Part shown: positions 1 to 7,211 of the stretch, one piece after another
Numbering within the stretch: position 1 is the first letter of the stretch
Layout of the letters: every line of letters starts with the position of its first letter
DNA from: Lachnospiraceae bacterium UBA2868
GTDB lineage: Bacteria > Bacillota_A > Clostridia > Lachnospirales > Lachnospiraceae
NCBI GenBank assembly: GCA_002350465.1
Contig: DEEW01000024.1
Location: 342-9,599 of the forward strand
Length of the DNA: 9,258 bases
Direction: 5' to 3'
Program-made: the position numbers and the translations under genes
Notes under the pieces: model-generated
Database searches by the model: none
The model's input: the letters and a program-made list of their open reading frames with translations, nothing else
What the model was told of the DNA's origin: nothing

Positions 1-235
1 TGTTGTCGAATCTTACGATATTAACAAGCGCATCGACAACATCTCCGGTCCAGATCTTAAGCTGAAGCTTATAGACCGAATTCATTTCAAGAATTTCATT
101 GCATGAAAAACCGATTCCGGTACCGGACACATCAATGACATTAATGGGAACAAGCCTGTTTTTGGTGCCATCGACTCTTTCCATGGCAATCATTGCTTCA
201 AGTACAAAACGTTTGCTTTTTCTCTTCTCCTGCAT
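1..235 (-). CDS. PilZ-domain protein, probable c-di-GMP receptor (partial, 3' end beyond window)
   Basis: The first 78 residues are visible; no stop codon is reached before the window edge. The N-terminus carries the PilZ signature directly: RxxxR at R5-KSK-R9, then D35-V-S37-G-T-G40 matching the (D/N)xSxxG motif, followed by alternating hydrophobic strands as expected for the PilZ beta-barrel. In known PilZ proteins these two motifs bind cyclic di-GMP, so this is probably a cytoplasmic c-di-GMP receptor. The PilZ fold begins at residue 5, with no YcgR-like N-terminal domain; anything C-terminal of it lies outside the window. The ATG at 233-235 has a strong ribosome binding site (TAAGGAGAGG, 241-250). 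It lies 77 nt downstream of queA, so it may be co-transcribed or have its own promoter. Its output (motility, polysaccharide or other) cannot be told from here. Confidence 0.85.
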   Translation of the reverse strand, partial: MQEKRKSKRFVLEAMIAMERVDGTKNRLVPINVIDVSGTGIGFSCNEILEMNSVYKLQLKIWTGDVVDALVNIVRFDN

Positions 236-279
236 ACTTACCTCTCCTTATGTTCCAAAGATGTGATAACCCTCAAATT

Positions 280-308
280 ATGATAATACAAAAGGAATTC
301 AAAAACAA
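280..308 (-). promoter_or_regulatory. possible sigma-70-type promoter for the PilZ gene
   Basis: On the minus strand, TTGTTT (303-308) and TATCAT (280-285) are separated by 17 nt, giving a leader of roughly 38 nt before the PilZ start codon. The -35 matches consensus at only three of six positions, and the region is AT-rich, so this may be chance. No terminator hairpin was seen between queA and this gene, so read-through from the upstream operon is an alternative. Confidence 0.3.
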
Positions 309-312
309 GTGC

Positions 313-1347
313 TCACCCCGGCGGCAGAATAAACATGGCATCACCAAAGGAGAAAAATCTGTATTTCTCACGAATTGCCTCTTTATATGCACTCATAATA
401 TGTTCTTTCCCTGCCAGCGCACTTACAAGCATGAGAAGTGTGCTTTCCGGAAGATGAAAATTGGTGACAAGTCCGTCAAGAACTTTAAAATCATAGCCGG
501 GATATATAAATATGTCCGTCTCACCGCTTCCGGCAACAACTACACCGTCATCGCCGCATGCACTTTCTATAGTCCTGCAGCTTGTGGTGCCGACACATAT
601 GACACGTCCGCCCTCTGCTTTTGTATCATTAATGATCTTGGCGGTTTCCCGACTGATATTATACCACTCGGTATGCATATGATGCTCGGAAATATCATCA
701 GCTTTAACCGGTCTGAATGTTCCGAGTCCTACATGAAGAGTGATAAAACAGACTTTTACGCCCATACGGGTAATCTTATCAAGAAGTTCTTTTGTGAAAT
801 GAAGTCCGGCTGTCGGAGCTGCAGCACTGCCTTCATATTTAGCATATACTGTCTGATATCTCGTCTTATCTTCAAGGTGATGTGTAATATACGGCGGAAG
901 CGGCATCTGCCCGAGCCTGTCAAGAAGTTCTTCAAAAATTCCTTCATATTCAAACCTGACAAGCCGATTTCCGTCTTCAAGCACATCTATGATCTCACAT
1001 CGCAGAGCACCGTCTCCGAATGATACCTTCGCGCCGGTCCGCAGCTTTTTCCCGGGTCTTACAAGAGTTTCCCAAATGCCTTCTTCCTTTCTCTTCAGAA
1101 GAAACACTTCAACGGCGGCACCTGTATCCTCCTTGACGCCGATAAGCCTTGCGGGTATAACCTTCGTATCGTTTAGTACCAGGCAGTCTCCGCTCCTTAA
1201 ATAATCCGTAATATCCTTAAACTTCCTGTGGCTTACACTACCGGTAACCCTATTAAGAACAAGAAGTCTCGATGAAGACCTGTCGGGAAGAGGATCCTGT
1301 GCGATAAGCTCCTTGGGCAGATCATAATAGAAATCAGATGTTTTCAT
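313..1347 (-). CDS. queA: S-adenosylmethionine:tRNA ribosyltransferase-isomerase QueA
   Basis: QueA transfers and isomerises the ribosyl group of S-adenosylmethionine onto preQ1 at the wobble position (34) of tRNAs with GUN anticodons, giving epoxyqueuosine. The 344-residue length is typical of the family. Diagnostic blocks are visible: DFYYDLP with a following [11 protein letters not shown] near the N-terminus, [13 protein letters not shown] (56-68), [18 protein letters not shown] (168-185), [10 protein letters not shown] (205-214), GTTSCRT (253-259), [16 protein letters not shown] (296-311) and FGDAMFI (334-340). The ATG lies 1 nt after the pheT stop, with AAGGG (1354-1358) inside the end of pheT, so translation is probably coupled to pheT. 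The usual partner gene tgt is not beside it; a PilZ gene follows instead. Identification is secure. Confidence 0.97.
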   Translation of the reverse strand: MKTSDFYYDLPKELIAQDPLPDRSSSRLLVLNRVTGSVSHRKFKDITDYLRSGDCLVLNDTKVIPARLIGVKEDTGAAVEVFLLKRKEEGIWETLVRPGKKLRTGAKVSFGDGALRCEIIDVLEDGNRLVRFEYEGIFEELLDRLGQMPLPPYITHHLEDKTRYQTVYAKYEGSAAAPTAGLHFTKELLDKITRMGVKVCFITLHVGLGTFRPVKADDISEHHMHTEWYNISRETAKIINDTKAEGGRVICVGTTSCRTIESACGDDGVVVAGSGETDIFIYPGYDFKVLDGLVTNFHLPESTLLMLVSALAGKEHIMSAYKEAIREKYRFFSFGDAMFILPPG

Positions 1348-1348
1348 T

Positions 1349-3715
1349 CTATACCCTTAATGATACTTTCTTATCCGCAAGTTTAGATATGATGTCATCG
1401 ATCCTCGCCTGTACTTCTTCACCTGTAAGAGTCCTGTCTGAGAGTACAAAAGAAAACCTCAGCGTAATACTCTTCGTATCGGCCGAATCGTAAATATCTA
1501 TTACCTTAACGTTTGAAAGTTCCGGAATGTCCTTTTTATTCCAGCATTCCTGCATATCCTCGAATCTTATTCCCTCGGGAACAACAAGGGAAAGATCGTA
1601 TTCAACCGCCGGGAATCTTGAGGGTTCATTAAACTCAAGATCGCAGGCCTTGATCTCGTCAAGAATATCCATATCAATCTCAATGCAGACAACCGAACAG
1701 TTTTTAGCGATCTTGGCAAGGGTGGCGGGATGGATCGTGTTAATTACACCAAGGGATGTATCTCCAACTGTTATGTTGCTTGTGTTCTTCGGATGCTGCC
1801 ATGCATGAGCCGGGGTTGTTTTGGAGTATGTAACATCACTGTGCTTTAGCTCGGAAATAAGGGTGTTTACTATATCAACGCCCTCCATATACAAGGATTT
1901 CTCACTCTTTTCCTTGCTGTACAAAGCCACGGCACACATACGTCTCTCGTCTGCTTCCCCGTTATCCTTTGTGCCTCGAACAATTCTTCCGATCTCAAAT
2001 ATACCGAACGTATCAGAGAAGCTTCTGTTCTTGTAGACAAAAGGCAGAAGGCTTTGCATCATTGATGTTCTGATAATACCTGTTCCCTTTTCCTCGGAGG
2101 AACCTAAGAGTCTTACATTGTCCTCGGGAGCCAGACCGAGAGTTCTCAGATCGTCGGGATCACACCAGATACGGGAATGAACCTCATGAAGTCCGAAGTT
2201 TTTAACAAGCATATCCCTTGTATTGTTTTCATTAACCTTACGGTCTGATTTTCTCGCAGGAAGAAGGGGCTCATACGTTGTTTTGATCTCAAAATTATCG
2301 TATCCGTATATTCTCGTAATTTCCTCAACGATATCAGCCTGCATACTCACATCTTTGGTTGCACGGTATGAGGGAACCACAGCCTTAAAATCATCCCCTG
2401 ACCTCTCGACCTCAAAGCCGAGAGAAAGCAATTTTTTCTCTATCCGGTCAGAAGATATATCAATTCCGGTATAACGGTCCACAAACTGTTTGTTGAATGG
2501 AATCGTGATTACCGGGTATTTCTTAACATAAATGTCGGTGATTTTGGAAACGCATCTGCACCCGCCGTCGACTTCAAACAAGAGCTTTAGAAATCTTTTT
2601 ACGGCAAGCATCGTCATTTCCGGATCAAGGGTTTTCTCATATCTTGCGGATGCATCGGTTCGAAGAGCCATACGGCTTGCACTCTTTCTGATACTTACAG
2701 CGTCAAAATTGGCGCTCTCAAGAACGAGTGAATTCGTATCATCGGTTATCTCGCTGTCAAGACCACCCATGATCCCCGCAATACCGACAGGTGTTTTGTC
2801 ATTGTAGATCATAAGTGTATCGGTTGTGATATCATGCTCGTTACCGTCAAGTGTAGTAAACTTTATAGGCTCATCCGGCGTGGAAACAACAATCCTATCA
2901 ACCTTGTCGCCGTTAAATGCATGCATGGGCTGGCCCAGTTCAAGCATAATATAGTTAGTGATATCGGCAAGAAGATTTATGGCACGTGTTCCGCAGTAGT
3001 ACAGTCTTACCTGCATAACGTTGCTGCTTACATGCTCGGTAATGTTTTCGACTCTGACGGCAGAATACCTGTAGCATTTATCTTCATCCTTTATTGCAAC
3101 GTCAACCGCAGCATCGCCGGTATAGGGATTTTCTGCCAGCGGAAGCGGTTTTAAAGGTCTGTCTACGAGTGCGGCAAATTCTCTTGCTATCCCGTAATGT
3201 CCCCACAGATCCGGTCTGTTTGTAAGAGACTTGTTATCCACTTCAAAAACAACATCATCTATCGGGTATATTTCTTTAATATCCGTACCGTTTGGCAGCG
3301 ATGCATCAAGCTCCATGATTCCGGAATGATCGTCACTTATCCCTATTTCCTTGGCGGAACAGCACATACCGTTGGATGTGACACCTCTTAATTTCGCGGG
3401 TTTTATCTTCATACCGCAAACGTTTCCGCCAACCTTTGCAAAAGCTGTCTTAATACCGGCTCTTGCATTAGGTGCTCCGCAGACAACATCAAACACTTCG
3501 CTCCCGGCATCAACTTTTAATACATGAAGATGATCGGAATCCGGATGATCCTCACATTGGATTATTTCACCTACAACAACTCCGTTTACATCCCTGCCCT
3601 TATATTCAATACCCTCCACCTCGGCGGTTGACAGGGTAAATCTCTGAATGAGTTCTTCCATGTCAAATCCATCAAGGTCGACAAAATCTTTTATCCAATT
3701 CATTGAAACAAACAT
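1349..3715 (-). CDS. pheT: phenylalanine--tRNA ligase beta subunit PheT
   Basis: Large subunit of the (alpha-beta)2 cytoplasmic enzyme that charges tRNA-Phe. The 788 residues follow the standard bacterial layout. The N-terminal segment [10 protein letters not shown] is followed by an EMAP-type tRNA-binding OB fold (about 42-150, with [13 protein letters not shown] and VVCGAPN). The B3/B4 region, which hydrolyses mischarged Tyr-tRNA-Phe, spans about 215-385 and includes GQPMHAFN and GIMGG. B5 spans about 400-475 and ends in [17 protein letters not shown] catalytic-like core runs from about 490 to 690. The ferredoxin-fold anticodon-binding domain starts near [12 protein letters not shown] (701) and runs to the end. 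The ATG is chosen because a strong AGGAGG (3724-3729) sits 8 nt upstream. pheS lies 39 nt upstream. No truncation or frameshift is visible. Confidence 0.98.
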   Translation of the reverse strand: MFVSMNWIKDFVDLDGFDMEELIQRFTLSTAEVEGIEYKGRDVNGVVVGEIIQCEDHPDSDHLHVLKVDAGSEVFDVVCGAPNARAGIKTAFAKVGGNVCGMKIKPAKLRGVTSNGMCCSAKEIGISDDHSGIMELDASLPNGTDIKEIYPIDDVVFEVDNKSLTNRPDLWGHYGIAREFAALVDRPLKPLPLAENPYTGDAAVDVAIKDEDKCYRYSAVRVENITEHVSSNVMQVRLYYCGTRAINLLADITNYIMLELGQPMHAFNGDKVDRIVVSTPDEPIKFTTLDGNEHDITTDTLMIYNDKTPVGIAGIMGGLDSEITDDTNSLVLESANFDAVSIRKSASRMALRTDASARYEKTLDPEMTMLAVKRFLKLLFEVDGGCRCVSKITDIYVKKYPVITIPFNKQFVDRYTGIDISSDRIEKKLLSLGFEVERSGDDFKAVVPSYRATKDVSMQADIVEEITRIYGYDNFEIKTTYEPLLPARKSDRKVNENNTRDMLVKNFGLHEVHSRIWCDPDDLRTLGLAPEDNVRLLGSSEEKGTGIIRTSMMQSLLPFVYKNRSFSDTFGIFEIGRIVRGTKDNGEADERRMCAVALYSKEKSEKSLYMEGVDIVNTLISELKHSDVTYSKTTPAHAWQHPKNTSNITVGDTSLGVINTIHPATLAKIAKNCSVVCIEIDMDILDEIKACDLEFNEPSRFPAVEYDLSLVVPEGIRFEDMQECWNKKDIPELSNVKVIDIYDSADTKSITLRFSFVLSDRTLTGEEVQARIDDIISKLADKKVSLRV

Positions 3716-3723
3716 ATTGTTAT

Positions 3724-3729
3724 CCTCCT
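3724..3729 (-). promoter_or_regulatory. strong ribosome binding site of pheT
   Basis: A full AGGAGG lies 8 nt before the pheT ATG (3713-3715), inside the 39-nt pheS-pheT gap. It fixes the start at the MFVSMNW methionine rather than the internal Met5. I see no hairpin or terminator in the gap, consistent with co-transcription of pheS and pheT. Confidence 0.75.
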
Positions 3730-3754
3730 GAATATCTTGAGAGTCACATACGAC

Positions 3755-4819
3755 TTACTTTGAGACGAACTGCGAAAGTGCATTCAGATCGCCTTCATTG
3801 AAAGTACGGATATCCTTGACACCGTATTTCATCATCGCAAGTCTCGTAAGACCGAGTCCGAATGCAAATCCCGTGTATTCGTACGGATCCTCTTCAGAGT
3901 TTATACCGCCGTATTTCAGAACATTCGGATGGATCATTCCACAGGGACAAAGCTCGAGCCATCCGGAATTCTTGCAGGAAGGGCAGCCCTTTCCTCCGCA
4001 GATAAGACACTGTATGTCCAGTTCAAATCCGGGCTCCACAAAGGGGAAAAATCCCGGCCGAAGTCTTACCGTAACATCTCTTTCAAACACTTCCGACAGC
4101 ATTGTCTTCATGAAATAAATCAGGTTTGAAACGGATATGTTCTTATCGATCATGATACCTTCCATCTGGAAGAACGTATTCTCATGACACGCGTCAATTG
4201 CTTCATTCCTGAAGCACCTTCCGGGAAAGACCGCTCTTATGGGACGGGAATTTTCCTTGAGGAGTTTCCCGTATTTATGCATAATAGCATTCTGGGCAGC
4301 CGATGTATGGCTCTTTAACAGCTGGTTGGGTGTTGACAGATAGTAGGTATCCTGCATGTCTCTTGCCGGATGGAAAGGCGGAATATTAAGAGCCTCAAAG
4401 CAGTGATAATCATCTACTATCTCACTGTAGTCTTCAACATCAAATCCCATGGACTCAAATATATCCTCAAGCTCACGCTGCACAAGAGTGATGGGATGAT
4501 ATGATCCCTTTTGGCTTCCGGCAGGGAGTGATTCGTCATAGCTCTCGGTCGAATTGATAAGGCATTCTTCCTCTATCCTTCTTATCTCTTCCATTCTGGC
4601 ATCAAACTTTGCCATTACTTCCTGCTTAAATGCATTAATACGCTGACCTGCTTCTTTCTTCTGCTCGTTAGGGATTTTTGCAAGCTCCTGCATGAGCATT
4701 GAAACGTGGCCTTTTTTACTTAAAAAGGCCAGACGAAGCTCCTCAAGTGATTTTTGATCGGAAACTGCGGAAAGTTCACTGCTAAACTTCTCCTTCAATT
4801 CACTGATTCGATCCTTCAT
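3755..4819 (-). CDS. pheS: phenylalanine--tRNA ligase alpha subunit PheS
   Basis: Catalytic subunit of phenylalanyl-tRNA synthetase, 354 residues, a normal length. An N-terminal coiled-coil tRNA-binding arm (about 1-90) precedes the class II catalytic core. HPARDMQDTYYL (150-161) and SHTSAAQ (170-176) mark the substrate region. Motif 2 is GRCFRNE (200-206) followed by FFQMEG (216-221). RPGFFPFVEPGFELDI (254-269) and motif 3, GFAFGLGLTRL (317-327), follow. A319 lies where E. coli has Ala294, which shapes the phenylalanine pocket. Between them is a four-cysteine knuckle, C271/C274/C279/C282, with two more cysteines at 291 and 293; related CxxC knuckles occur in other Firmicutes PheS. The frame stays open to an ATG 29 codons upstream, but the start at 4817-4819 is preferred. 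It begins MKDRISELKEKF as in homologues and follows AGGAAAGG (4828-4835) by 8 nt. This start overlaps the end of yihY by 20 nt. Confidence 0.97.
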   Translation of the reverse strand: MKDRISELKEKFSSELSAVSDQKSLEELRLAFLSKKGHVSMLMQELAKIPNEQKKEAGQRINAFKQEVMAKFDARMEEIRRIEEECLINSTESYDESLPAGSQKGSYHPITLVQRELEDIFESMGFDVEDYSEIVDDYHCFEALNIPPFHPARDMQDTYYLSTPNQLLKSHTSAAQNAIMHKYGKLLKENSRPIRAVFPGRCFRNEAIDACHENTFFQMEGIMIDKNISVSNLIYFMKTMLSEVFERDVTVRLRPGFFPFVEPGFELDIQCLICGGKGCPSCKNSGWLELCPCGMIHPNVLKYGGINSEEDPYEYTGFAFGLGLTRLAMMKYGVKDIRTFNEGDLNALSQFVSK

Positions 4820-5645
4820 AAACTCTACCTTTCCTGGAAGCCATAAGTTCGTTGGAAAGCGCTCCCATAAACATAATATACATTCCGACGTATAACCATA
4901 CGCCAATGATCAGAATTATGGCAAAACTGCCGTACATGCTGTACCCGTTAAATGTGGACAGATAAAATGAAAACAGTTTAGTAAACAAAATCCACAAAAA
5001 TCCGGCTCCCGCAGCCCCGATGACCTGAGATCTTATGCTGATCTTTTTGGCGGGAAGAACGCAAAAAAAGAACATAAAAAGCACAAACAAAACAAAAAAC
5101 ATTATTATGTTCTTGACAGCCAGAATACTTGTAATGTGCTCGGGGATTATAACAAATCTTCTGACTATGGATGTTATCGTATTGCCGAAAACCGATATAA
5201 CAAGCATCAGTATCATTCCCAGCATCAAGAACAAAGTGCATACAGCACTTTTCGTCCGTACATACAGGTAATTGCCGGCATCTCTTACACCGAATATTTC
5301 GTTTAATCCTTTTGTAATACCAAGGACTCCTTTTGCACTTGCCCACAGGGCCGCAAGGATCGATACGGATAAAACACCAATGCCCTGTGAGTACATTTCA
5401 TCGATCACATAGGTTATGACCCCTGACTGTTCTGCCGGAAGCATATCTTCGATAAAGCTTAAGAGATCCTGCTTCGTGAAGGGAAGATACTTTACGGTAG
5501 ACAGCGTTATGACGATAAAAGGTACAAAAGATATAAAAATATAAAATGCCGCTCCGGCAGAATATGTGTCTATACGTTTTTCGGAAATTACGGATAACAG
5601 CCCGCTTAAATTCCGGAACAGTTTTGATTCTTTGATCTTTTGCAT
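4800..5645 (-). CDS. YihY/BrkB-family inner membrane protein
   Basis: Integral membrane protein of 281 residues with about six predicted membrane spans: roughly 29-52, 88-110, 134-156, 174-198, 206-230 and 238-264. Family hallmarks are visible: AGAAFYIFISFVPFIV in the first span, WASAKGVLGITKGLNEIFGV (101-120), and YGSFAIILIIGVWLYVG near the last span. The family was once annotated as ribonuclease BN, but that was an error; its molecular role is unknown, and a transporter-like or envelope role is only a guess. The C-terminus is charged (RKGRVYEGSN). This is the first gene of the pheS-pheT-queA operon and overlaps pheS by 20 nt, so translation of the two may be coupled. The ATG at 5643-5645 has no convincing Shine-Dalgarno match (nearest is ACGAGCG), suggesting modest translation. 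A promoter lies about 40 nt upstream. Confidence 0.92.
   Translation of the reverse strand: MQKIKESKLFRNLSGLLSVISEKRIDTYSAGAAFYIFISFVPFIVITLSTVKYLPFTKQDLLSFIEDMLPAEQSGVITYVIDEMYSQGIGVLSVSILAALWASAKGVLGITKGLNEIFGVRDAGNYLYVRTKSAVCTLFLMLGMILMLVISVFGNTITSIVRRFVIIPEHITSILAVKNIIMFFVLFVLFMFFFCVLPAKKISIRSQVIGAAGAGFLWILFTKLFSFYLSTFNGYSMYGSFAIILIIGVWLYVGMYIMFMGALSNELMASRKGRVYEGSNQ
4828..4835 (-). promoter_or_regulatory. ribosome binding site that decides the pheS start
   Basis: AGGAAAGG sits 8 nt before the ATG at 4817-4819, within the 3' end of yihY. It supports the internal start over the ATG at 4904-4906, whose 29 extra codons only re-read yihY coding sequence in another frame. Confidence 0.7.
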
Positions 5646-5685
5646 AATAAACGCTCGTAAAATATGCTAATATATCAACTTTAGA

Positions 5686-5713
5686 ATGATAGCATAAATA
5701 CGCAAAAAATCAA
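5686..5713 (-). promoter_or_regulatory. promoter of the yihY-pheS-pheT-queA operon
   Basis: On the minus strand TTGATT (-35, 5708-5713) and TATCAT (-10, 5686-5691) are 16 nt apart. The -10 is preceded by TGC, making it an extended -10 (TGnTATCAT). The predicted leader before yihY is only about 35 nt, too short for a T-box or other riboswitch. The -35 lies within 3 nt of the upstream terminator U-tract. The motif match is good but the start site is inferred. Confidence 0.55.
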
Positions 5714-5744
5714 ACAAAAAAGATTCTATAGAAGCTATAGAATC
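5714..5744 (-). terminator. Rho-independent terminator of the 6S RNA gene
   Basis: GATTCTATAG (5735-5744 as read on the minus strand) and its perfect 10-nt reverse complement CTATAGAATC (5722-5731) enclose a 3-nt loop. Six T residues (5716-5721) follow directly, then GTTTGATTTTTT. Stem plus U-tract is correctly oriented to end minus-strand transcription from the 6S RNA, and possibly read-through from the aminomutase gene. The stem is AT-rich, so efficiency may be moderate. Confidence 0.85.
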
Positions 5745-5927
5745 CAATGCCCCGAAATGCCGATTCCTGTATTTTGACTCCTAGCGTATATGCCAGGTGG
5801 GTAACCGCAACCGACTCTTCTGCCTTCCACCGATAAATGAGGCCTGACATCCGACCGGCAATATAGGAATCCCGTTTAAAGTGATGTAGGTTCAAAATTA
5901 CAAGAACTTACTCGAACATTCCAGGTT
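5745..5927 (-). ncRNA. ssrS: 6S RNA
   Basis: 6S RNA binds the housekeeping sigma-factor form of RNA polymerase by imitating an open promoter, and so reduces transcription in slow growth. The sequence has the Firmicutes-type pattern ACCTACATCA, TTTAAACGGGATTCC, GGATGTCAGGCCT, CACCTGGC and CTAGGAGTCAAAATACAGG. Pairing was checked by eye. The outer closing stem joins 5910-5920 with 5746-5758, including G-U pairs and bulges. The inner closing stem joins 5891-5905 with 5764-5777. A small hairpin CTGGC/GCTAG at 5781-5796 sits in the 3' side of the central bulge, and an apical stem includes GCCT/AGGC. A promoter just upstream and a terminator just downstream make it a stand-alone gene with a primary transcript of about 210 nt. 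Identification is from remembered family sequence and structure, not a covariance search. The exact 5' and 3' ends are estimates. Confidence 0.85.
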
Positions 5928-5933
5928 ACTTAC

Positions 5934-5962
5934 ATTATATATGTTTTTTTCATAATGCACAA
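5934..5962 (-). promoter_or_regulatory. promoter of the 6S RNA gene
   Basis: A perfect TATAAT (5934-5939) lies 17 nt after TTGTGC (5957-5962), which matches only the TTG of the -35 consensus. The spacer contains a run of seven A residues on the transcribed-sense strand. Transcription should start near 5927-5926, just before the first base-paired part of the 6S RNA. The -35 begins 3 nt after the stop codon of the aminomutase gene. Confidence 0.7.
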
Positions 5963-5965
5963 GTA

Positions 5966-7189
5966 TTAATATATAATCTCCACTTCCTTATCTTCCCACG
6001 TGGTAAGAACTACATGATCCCCATCACTTTCCTTGATATAAGTAGGTAGAAGCGGTATCTTCCCCAGTCCTCCCGGAGCATTTAATATGTACTGCGGAAT
6101 CGCAAGCCCCGATGTATGACCGCGAAGGTATTTCATTATCTTAAGCCCTTCTTCCACGGTTATTTCAAAATGTTTTGTTCCAGTAACCTGCTTCGGATGA
6201 AAGATATAATAAGGTCTGACTCTTGCTTTAAGCAGTCCTTCATTCAGCATCTGAACTATATACTTGTCATTATTGATGCCTTTTAAAAATACCATCTGGT
6301 TTCCCATGGGAATACCTGCATCAACAATCATCTCGCAGGCTCTCACAGCGTCTTTTGTAAGCTCTCCGGGATGGTTGAACTGAACGTTCATAAATAACGG
6401 ATGATATTTTTTGAGCATTGAACACAGCTCCGGTGTAATACGCTGGGGCATCGTAACCGGAAGTCTTGAACCGATCCTGATTATCTCCACATGTTCTATA
6501 GCTCTTACCTGCCTGATTATGTTTTCAAGCATCTCGTCAGGCAGCATAAGGGGATCTCCGCCGGTTATAAGCACATCCCTTATCTCTCTTGTGTTCTTTA
6601 TGTACTCTATCGCTGCCCGTATATTCTCCTCGGACTCGATGCGGTCACATTCGCCGATCCTTCTTCTTCTCTGGCAGTGCCTGCAGAACATTGCGCAGGA
6701 GCTTGTAACATTGATTATCAGACGGTTTGGATACCGTCTTGTAATGCAGGGAGCGGGATTCGTGTATTCCTCGCTCATGGGATCCAGTTCTCCTCTTGTA
6801 TCATTTTCCGCACTGCTTGGAAGAGCCATCATGTTGATGGGATAACTCATATCCTCATAATCCATAAGCGACAGATAATAGGGAGTTGTCGCCCACCGGA
6901 ATTTTTTGGATATATCCTCAAACATACTGTATTGTTCTTCGGAAAGCTTTATAAATCTGGATAAGACCGAAACCGAACTTATTCTGTGTTTAAGCTGCCA
7001 GTGCCAGTCATTCCAGTCACTTTCATCCGCACCGAAGTAATTCATAAGTTCTTCTTTGTGTTTTTCGGATATAACATCTCTTATCTCGGTCATATTCCGG
7101 AGAAAATCATCTTTGAATGCAAGATAATCCTCTATTTCTTCATGCAGCTGCGAAGCTCTTTGAAGAGATATTTCCCTCTTTTCGTCCAT
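5966..7189 (-). CDS. eam: KamA-family radical SAM aminomutase, predicted glutamate 2,3-aminomutase
   Basis: Predicted cytoplasmic enzyme moving the alpha-amino group of L-glutamate to the beta carbon, giving beta-glutamate, a known compatible solute. It has 407 residues. The radical SAM cluster motif CxxxCxxC is C165/C169/C172. ITGGDPL (208-214) matches the GGD block. The PLP-binding lysine is K377 in PGGLGK (372-377). DWNDWHWQLKHRI (58-70) matches the start of the lysine 2,3-aminomutase core. The two aspartates that hold the lysine side chain in the C. subterminale enzyme (Asp293, Asp330) are replaced by K333 (HPKQVTG) and N370 (ILNAPGG), the pair reported for glutamate 2,3-aminomutase. An N-terminal extension of about 40 residues also fits that group. 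The cysteine cluster that binds zinc in lysine 2,3-aminomutase is missing, as the chain stops soon after the PLP lysine. GAGGAAG (7194-7200) supports the ATG. No ablB-like acetyltransferase is adjacent. The family is certain; the substrate is inferred from two residues. Confidence 0.85.
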   Translation of the reverse strand: MDEKREISLQRASQLHEEIEDYLAFKDDFLRNMTEIRDVISEKHKEELMNYFGADESDWNDWHWQLKHRISSVSVLSRFIKLSEEQYSMFEDISKKFRWATTPYYLSLMDYEDMSYPINMMALPSSAENDTRGELDPMSEEYTNPAPCITRRYPNRLIINVTSSCAMFCRHCQRRRRIGECDRIESEENIRAAIEYIKNTREIRDVLITGGDPLMLPDEMLENIIRQVRAIEHVEIIRIGSRLPVTMPQRITPELCSMLKKYHPLFMNVQFNHPGELTKDAVRACEMIVDAGIPMGNQMVFLKGINNDKYIVQMLNEGLLKARVRPYYIFHPKQVTGTKHFEITVEEGLKIMKYLRGHTSGLAIPQYILNAPGGLGKIPLLPTYIKESDGDHVVLTTWEDKEVEIIY

Positions 7190-7211
7190 TGTACTTCCTC
7201 GTATGTAAATT

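Noticed and set aside
193..1023. 276-codon plus-strand open frame
   Set aside because: It is antisense to queA and the PilZ start, both clearly real, and its translation shows no recognisable domain.
4820..4906. 29-codon N-terminal extension of pheS from the ATG at 4904-4906
   Set aside because: The extension re-reads yihY in another frame, lacks family similarity, and the ATG at 4817-4819 has a well-placed AGGAAAGG.
5710..5895. 61-codon open frame on the minus strand inside the non-coding gap
   Set aside because: It starts at TTG without a ribosome binding site and lies within the 6S RNA and its terminator; the base-paired structure explains the sequence better.
5965..5977. AT-rich near-palindrome (ATTAATATATAAT) at the end of the aminomutase gene
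   Set aside because: It is imperfect, has no GC stem and is not followed by a T-tract in a suitable position, so I do not call it a terminator.
6411..6964. Two plus-strand open frames of 144 and 157 codons
   Set aside because: Both are antisense to the radical SAM motif region of the aminomutase and look like shadows without family features.
5966..7189. Plain lysine 2,3-aminomutase (kamA/ablA) annotation
   Set aside because: The two lysine-binding aspartates are replaced by Lys and Asn, the zinc-cysteine tail is missing and no ablB neighbour is present.
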